Below, piece after piece: positions 5,760 to 9,202 of a stretch of DNA of 9,202 nucleotides. Origin of the DNA: Elusimicrobia bacterium RIFCSPLOWO2_01_FULL_64_13 (GTDB taxonomy: Bacteria; Elusimicrobiota; Elusimicrobia; 2-02-FULL-39-32). Positions within the stretch are counted from its first letter, which is position 1; the number at the start of each line of letters is the position of its first letter. The notes beneath the pieces were generated by a model. It was not told the DNA's origin. It worked only from the letters and a program-made list of their open reading frames with translations, and ran no database searches. The translations under genes were made by a program, and so were the position numbers. The stretch covers positions 43,684 through 52,885 of the forward strand of contig MGUT01000077.1 of NCBI GenBank assembly GCA_001800095.1. The letters are read 5' to 3'.

Positions 5760-7162
5760 TGGGCAGGACCCTCCTCGATAAAGTCTGGGACGCCCACAAG
5801 GTCCGCACCCTGCCGAACGGCAAGGACCAGCTCTTCGTGGGACTCCACCTCGTCCACGAGGTGACGAGCCCGCAGGCCTTCCAGATGCTCCGGGAGAAGG
5901 GCCTGCGGGTCCTTTTCCCCGGCAGGATATTCGCCACGGTGGACCATATCGTGCCCACATCGGACCAATCGCGCCCTTTCCCGGACGGCCTGGCCGAGGA
6001 GATGATGCGCGCCCTGGAGACGAACTCCGGCGAATCCGGGATACGGTTCTTCTCATTCGACAGCTCGAAACAAGGCATCGTGCACGTGATCGGGCCGGAG
6101 CTCGGCCTGACCCAGCCCGGCATGACCATCGCCTGCGGGGACTCCCACACGAGCACCCACGGCGCCTTCGGCGCCCTGGCCTTCGGGGTCGGAACGACGC
6201 AGATCAGGGACCTCCTGGCCACCCAGACCCTCCCCTTGTCCAGGCCGAAGATCCGCCGGATCGAGGTGTCGGGACGGCTCGGGAAAGGGGTGTACGCCAA
6301 GGACGTGATCCTTTCCATCATCCGCCGGCTGGGAGTGAACGGCGGGATCGGATATTGCTATGAGTACGCCGGGCCCGTCATCGAGCGCATGTCCATGGAG
6401 GAGCGCATGACCCTCTGCAACATGTCCATCGAAGGCGGGGCCAGGATGGGTTACGTGAACCCGGATGAGACCACGTTCGAATACCTGCGCGGGCGGGAAT
6501 ACGCCCCGAAGGAGAAGGATTTCGGCCGGGCGAAGGCCTGGTGGAGCGCCCTGCCTTCGGATCCGGGGGCCCGCTACGACGACAGGGCCGCGCTCGACGG
6601 CGGCATGATCGAGCCCACCGTCACCTGGGGCATCAATCCGGGGCAGTCGGTGGGCGTCTCCGAAGACCTCCCGGACCCGGCATCCCTCCCTCTTGACGAC
6701 CGGGAAACGGCCGAAGAGGCCTACAGGCACATGGGTCTGGAGCCGGGCCGCCCCATCCTGGGCACGCCCATCAACGTGGCTTTCGTGGGTTCCTGCACGA
6801 ACTCGAGGCTCTCGGACCTGCGGGAAGCCGCCCGGTTCGCCAAGGGCCGCAAAGTCGCCCCGGGGTTGCGCGCCCTGGTCGTGCCGGGATCGCAGCAGGT
6901 GGAGCGCGCGGCCGTCGCCGAAGGCCTGGACCGCGTCTTCCGCGAGGCCGGTTTCGAATGGCGGAACGCCGGATGCTCCATGTGCCTGGCCATGAATCCG
7001 GACAAATTGACCGGACGGGAGATCTGCGCGTCCTCCTCCAACCGCAATTTCAAGGGAAGGCAGGGCAGTCCTTCGGGCCGGACCCTGCTCATGAGCCCGG
7101 CCATGGTCGTGGCCGCGGCGGTGAACGGGAAAGTGTCCGACGTCCGGGACTGGGCGGCATAG
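5759..7162 (+). CDS. leuC: 3-isopropylmalate dehydratase large subunit LeuC
   Basis: This 467-aa large subunit of isopropylmalate isomerase interconverts 2- and 3-isopropylmalate in leucine synthesis, through a [4Fe-4S] cluster in the aconitase fold. The cluster ligands are Cys346 (VGSCTNSR), Cys406 and Cys409 (GCSMCLAMNPD), lining up with E. coli Cys347, 407 and 410. HLVHEVTSPQAF, CGDSHTSTHGAFGALAFG and MTLCNMSIEGGARMG are LeuC hallmarks. The length is the long bacterial form, not the roughly 420-aa archaeal/homoaconitase form. FATVDHIVPT replaces the more usual FATMDHNVPT, and GRTLLMSP replaces GRTHLVSP; both are mild variations. AGGAAG (5748-5753) precedes ATG 5759, which overlaps the sdhB stop. 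Some LeuCD enzymes also act on citramalate in isoleucine synthesis; no leuA, leuB or cimA gene is in view to decide. Confidence 0.95.
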   Translation: MGRTLLDKVWDAHKVRTLPNGKDQLFVGLHLVHEVTSPQAFQMLREKGLRVLFPGRIFATVDHIVPTSDQSRPFPDGLAEEMMRALETNSGESGIRFFSFDSSKQGIVHVIGPELGLTQPGMTIACGDSHTSTHGAFGALAFGVGTTQIRDLLATQTLPLSRPKIRRIEVSGRLGKGVYAKDVILSIIRRLGVNGGIGYCYEYAGPVIERMSMEERMTLCNMSIEGGARMGYVNPDETTFEYLRGREYAPKEKDFGRAKAWWSALPSDPGARYDDRAALDGGMIEPTVTWGINPGQSVGVSEDLPDPASLPLDDRETAEEAYRHMGLEPGRPILGTPINVAFVGSCTNSRLSDLREAARFAKGRKVAPGLRALVVPGSQQVERAAVAEGLDRVFREAGFEWRNAGCSMCLAMNPDKLTGREICASSSNRNFKGRQGSPSGRTLLMSPAMVVAAAVNGKVSDVRDWAA

Positions 7163-7170
7163 TGGCCGGC

Positions 7171-7809
7171 ATGGCGCTGGACCGGAAGACCTCCAGGATA
7201 GAGCTCGTCGAGGGCCGCGGCATCCCCCTGCCCGGGAACGACATCGACACCGACCGCATCATCCCGGCGCGCTTCATGAAATGCGTCACGTTCGACGACC
7301 TGGCGCCCTACGTTTTTTACGACGCGCGTTTCGGCGAGGACGGCTCCAAAAAGGACCATCCCTTCAACGATCCCAGGTTCACGGGCGCGTCCATCCTCAT
7401 CGTCGGTCGGAACTTCGGCTGCGGTTCCTCCAGGGAGCACGCTCCGCAGGCCCTCTACCGGTCCGGGATCCGCGGGCTCGTGGGGGAGTCCTTCGCCGAG
7501 ATCTTCTCGGACAACTGCGCCGGGATCGGCCTGCCGATCGCCGCCGCCGCCGCGGAGGACCTGGCCGCTCTCAAGGCCCTGGTCGCGGAACTCCCGCGAA
7601 CGACCGTCGCTTTGGACCTGGAGCGCCGGGAGCTCCGCTACGCCGGCCGCGCCGTCCCCGTCGCGTTCGCGGAGCAGGCCCGCCGGGCGTTCCTGGAAGG
7701 GTCCTGGGACTCGACCCGGGAGCTCCTGTCCGCCGAAAAGGAGATACGCCGCGTCGCGTCGCAGTTGCCCTACCTGAATCAATTTCGCGCATCGGGAGAC
7801 CATCCATGA
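7171..7809 (+). CDS. leuD: 3-isopropylmalate dehydratase small subunit LeuD
   Basis: The 212-aa small subunit completes the isopropylmalate isomerase active site and pairs with LeuC. The swivelling aconitase domain is recognised by DIDTDRIIPARF (residues 24-35) and NFGCGSSREHAP (81-92), with the catalytic Ser and substrate-binding Arg in GSSRE. The specificity loop following the first motif reads CVTFDDLAPYVF, unlike the VTRTGFG form of E. coli. The C-terminus ends in LNQFRASGDHP. An open frame extends much further upstream inside leuC but is not LeuD-like. ATG 7171 gives a normal start. GTG 7162, which overlaps the leuC stop (TAGTG), is an alternative adding three residues. No strong Shine-Dalgarno sequence is visible. 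The stop overlaps the HU gene start (ATGA). Confidence 0.94.
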   Translation: MALDRKTSRIELVEGRGIPLPGNDIDTDRIIPARFMKCVTFDDLAPYVFYDARFGEDGSKKDHPFNDPRFTGASILIVGRNFGCGSSREHAPQALYRSGIRGLVGESFAEIFSDNCAGIGLPIAAAAAEDLAALKALVAELPRTTVALDLERRELRYAGRAVPVAFAEQARRAFLEGSWDSTRELLSAEKEIRRVASQLPYLNQFRASGDHP

Positions 7810-8102
7810 AGAAAAAAGAACTCGTCGCCAAAGTCTCGGCCAGATCCAAGGTCAGCGGGATCGCCGTCAACCGCGTGATCAAGTCCCTGGTGAAGACCAT
7901 CGCCGAATCCGTCCACGCAGGAGAGAAAGTGACCCTTTCCGGGCTGGGAACGTTCCGCATGAAGACGCGCAAGCCCAAACCCGCCCGCAACCTCCAGACG
8001 GGAGAGACCGTCCACCTGCCGGAAGGCAAGAAGGTCTCTTTCAAGCCGAGCCTTTCCTTCAAGCGGCTGCTCAAACAGCCCCCGCCTTCGCTTCCGGCCT
8101 GA
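7806..8102 (+). CDS. HU/IHF-family DNA-binding protein
   Basis: This 98-aa basic protein is a histone-like dimeric DNA-binding protein of the nucleoid. The N-terminal helix pair (KKKELVAKVSARSKVSGIAV), the turn GLGTF (46-50; GFGTF in most HU) and the arm region ARNLQTGE (60-67) place it in the HU/IHF family, followed by VSFKPSLSFKRLL, the usual C-terminal strand and helix. Numbering aligns with E. coli HU-alpha without gaps through the arm tip, where Pro63, the residue that wedges between base pairs, is Leu63 here. A short Pro-rich tail (PPPSLP) follows. ATG 7806 overlaps the leuD stop by four bases and has GGGAG (7794-7798) 7 bases ahead. An open frame running from about 7281 is a shadow of leuD. 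It could be a standard HU, an IHF-like paralogue or a specialised variant; the sequence alone does not decide. Confidence 0.93.
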   Translation: MKKKELVAKVSARSKVSGIAVNRVIKSLVKTIAESVHAGEKVTLSGLGTFRMKTRKPKPARNLQTGETVHLPEGKKVSFKPSLSFKRLLKQPPPSLPA

Positions 8103-8428
8103 TGCCGCCTCCGGCGTCCTCTGCCGTGCGAAAGGTCAAGGTCCGCGGCCTGGCGAGGATCGCGGGCTGGATCCTGGTCCTTTGGGGAGGGCTCGTGTCC
8201 CTGATCGGCCTCTACGACGCCTTCTTCGGGGAGCCCGAAGCCAATTTCTATTCCCTGGAAAAGTGGGAGTTCGTGACCCAATCCCAGTGGCTCCGCTGGA
8301 GCGGCTTCGAAACGGCCTACGGCCTGGCCTGCGCCGGACTCGGGCTGGCCTGCTGGGAATTCGCCAAGCGCCTTCCCGACTGGATCGAGCGGGCCGCCGA
8401 GCCTTCCGGAAGCTTCCCCGGGTCATGA
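8102..8428 (+). CDS. Unknown small membrane protein with two helices
   Basis: I do not recognise this 108-aa protein. It has two hydrophobic stretches: about residues 20-43 (IAGWILVLWGGLVSLIGLYD) and about 70-88 (ETAYGLACAGLGLACWEFAK). Between them is a roughly 25-residue loop rich in Trp, Phe and Tyr (EKWEFVTQSQWLRWSGFE). A basic N-terminus (RKVKVR) precedes the first helix, which by the positive-inside rule suggests both ends are cytoplasmic and the aromatic loop is outside. ATG 8102 overlaps the HU stop (TGATG). GTG at 8126 (codon 9) is an alternative start just before the basic stretch. The stop overlaps the aminotransferase start (ATGA). These tight overlaps and codon use like its neighbours support a real gene; function is open. 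Confidence 0.75.
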   Translation: MPPPASSAVRKVKVRGLARIAGWILVLWGGLVSLIGLYDAFFGEPEANFYSLEKWEFVTQSQWLRWSGFETAYGLACAGLGLACWEFAKRLPDWIERAAEPSGSFPGS

Positions 8429-9202
8429 AACTGGTCTCCAAGAAGGTCGCGGGGCTCCCTCCCTATCTCTTCTCGAGGATCAACGTCCTCAAGCTCGAGG
8501 CCTACAGGAAGAACCTGGACGTGATTGATTTGAGCATGGGCAATCCCGACCTGCCCACGCCGCCCCACATCGTGGAGCGCCTCTCTGAAACGGTCCGGGA
8601 ACACCCGCGCACCCACCGCTATCCGCAGGCCAAGGGCATGCCCAAGTTCCGCGCCGCCGCGGCGGAATGGCTCGAAGGCCGCTTCGGAGTGCGGATGGAC
8701 CCTTCCCGGGAGGTCCTCGCCCTCATCGGATCGAAGGAGGGGATCGCCCACCTCTGCATGGCCGTCCTGGACCCCGGAGACGTCGCGCTCGTGGGGAATC
8801 CGGGCTACCCCGTTCACTTCAACGGGGTATATCTCGCCGGGGGAAAGGTCCGGTTCGTGCCTCTCAAGAAGGACAGGAACTGGCTGCCGGACCTCGACGC
8901 CATACCGGAAAAAACCGCCCGGAAGGCGAAGCTTCTCATTTTGAACTATCCGAACAACCCCACGGCCGCCGTGGTCGAAGGACTGGAATTCTTCGAGAAG
9001 GCCGTGCGCTTCGCCAAAAAACACGGCATCCTCCTCGTGCACGACAACGCCTATTCCGAGATCACTTTCGACGGATACCGCGCCCCGTCCCTCATGCAGG
9101 TCCCGGGCGCGAAGGACGTCGGGGTGGAATTCTTTTCCTTCTCCAAGACGTACAACATGGCGGGATGGCGCGTCGGGTTCGTGGCGGGAAGAGGGGACCT
9201 GC
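8425..9202 (+). CDS. Class I/II PLP aminotransferase, AlaC/DapL type (3' truncated by window)
   Basis: The first 259 codons are present; the window ends before the C-terminal domain and stop. The fold type I aminotransferase motifs are all visible: NPGYP in the N-terminal part of the large domain, NYPNNPTA (residues 174-181) with the PLP/substrate Asn, Asp207 and Tyr210 in VHDNAYSE for the PLP ring, and Lys241 in SFSKTYNMAGWRVGF, the Schiff-base lysine. LPPYLFSRIN, SMGNPD, TPPHIVERL, IGSKEG and PSLMQVPGAKDV closely follow E. coli AlaC (glutamate-pyruvate transaminase) as I recall it, and also the related LL-diaminopimelate aminotransferases. So either alanine formation or lysine/cell-wall diaminopimelate synthesis is possible. 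The start is ATG 8425, overlapping the preceding stop by four bases, with the first residues matching family N-termini. No good Shine-Dalgarno sequence is seen, so coupling is likely. Confidence 0.93.
   Translation, partial: MKLVSKKVAGLPPYLFSRINVLKLEAYRKNLDVIDLSMGNPDLPTPPHIVERLSETVREHPRTHRYPQAKGMPKFRAAAAEWLEGRFGVRMDPSREVLALIGSKEGIAHLCMAVLDPGDVALVGNPGYPVHFNGVYLAGGKVRFVPLKKDRNWLPDLDAIPEKTARKAKLLILNYPNNPTAAVVEGLEFFEKAVRFAKKHGILLVHDNAYSEITFDGYRAPSLMQVPGAKDVGVEFFSFSKTYNMAGWRVGFVAGRGDL

Noticed and set aside
4962..6056. Open frame of 364 codons on the - strand over sdhB and leuC
   Set aside because: It runs across two certain genes, is rich in Arg, Gly and Pro as expected for a shadow, and has no family motif.
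6958..7170. N-terminal extension of leuD from ATG 6958
   Set aside because: The extension overlaps the conserved end of leuC, and its translation is not LeuD-like; LeuD homology begins just after ATG 7171.
6721..7803. Open frame of 360 codons on the - strand over leuC and leuD
   Set aside because: Shadow of two complete, well-conserved genes.

Overview
The window is GC-rich bacterial chromosome. Every gene is on the + strand and packed almost without gaps. An outer-membrane beta-barrel protein with a signal peptide and a terminal Phe points to a diderm (Gram-negative-type) organism. A complete succinate dehydrogenase points to respiratory metabolism. The phylum cannot be fixed from the window. 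The complex II subunits look to me most like the actinobacterial/Deinococcus-Thermus type (from memory of those families), while the envelope genes are diderm. An under-sampled high-GC diderm phylum would fit, but this is only inference.

Layout. Positions 1-89 are the 3' end of a gene whose product ends in a LysM-like peptidoglycan-binding motif. Next come a 356-aa protein of unknown function with one C-terminal membrane segment (101-1171) and a POTRA-less Omp85/surface-antigen barrel starting at TTG (1175-2542). A 21-base AT-rich gap, with a candidate promoter placed just before the next ATG, separates this envelope block from a metabolic block.

The metabolic block is sdhC-sdhD-sdhA-sdhB (2564-5759), leuC-leuD (5759-7809), an HU/IHF-family DNA-binding protein (7806-8102), a small two-helix membrane protein (8102-8428) and the first 259 codons of a class I/II aminotransferase of the AlaC/DapL type, cut by the window end (8425-9202). 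Five of the eight junctions are 1- or 4-base start/stop overlaps (ATGA or TGATG). The other three gaps are 1, 8 and 10 bases (10 nt between sdhC and sdhD, 1 nt between sdhA and sdhB, 8 nt between leuC and leuD). The block therefore looks like one translationally coupled transcription unit.

How the genes work together. SdhCDAB oxidises succinate and reduces membrane quinone. LeuCD is the [4Fe-4S] isopropylmalate isomerase of leucine synthesis. The aminotransferase probably handles alanine/pyruvate or LL-diaminopimelate. The common theme is central carbon and amino-acid metabolism with Fe-S enzymes. An HU-like protein in the same coupled run is unexpected.

Most of the window is ordinary, well-recognised metabolism. 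I saw no mobile element, CRISPR array, tRNA, rRNA, riboswitch or convincing terminator, and no gene-free stretch over 21 bases. The points most worth a second look are the HU protein lacking the DNA-intercalating proline, the Tyr-to-Phe change at the presumed quinone site of SdhD, the possible near-leaderless sdhC promoter, and the unidentified 356-aa and 108-aa membrane proteins.
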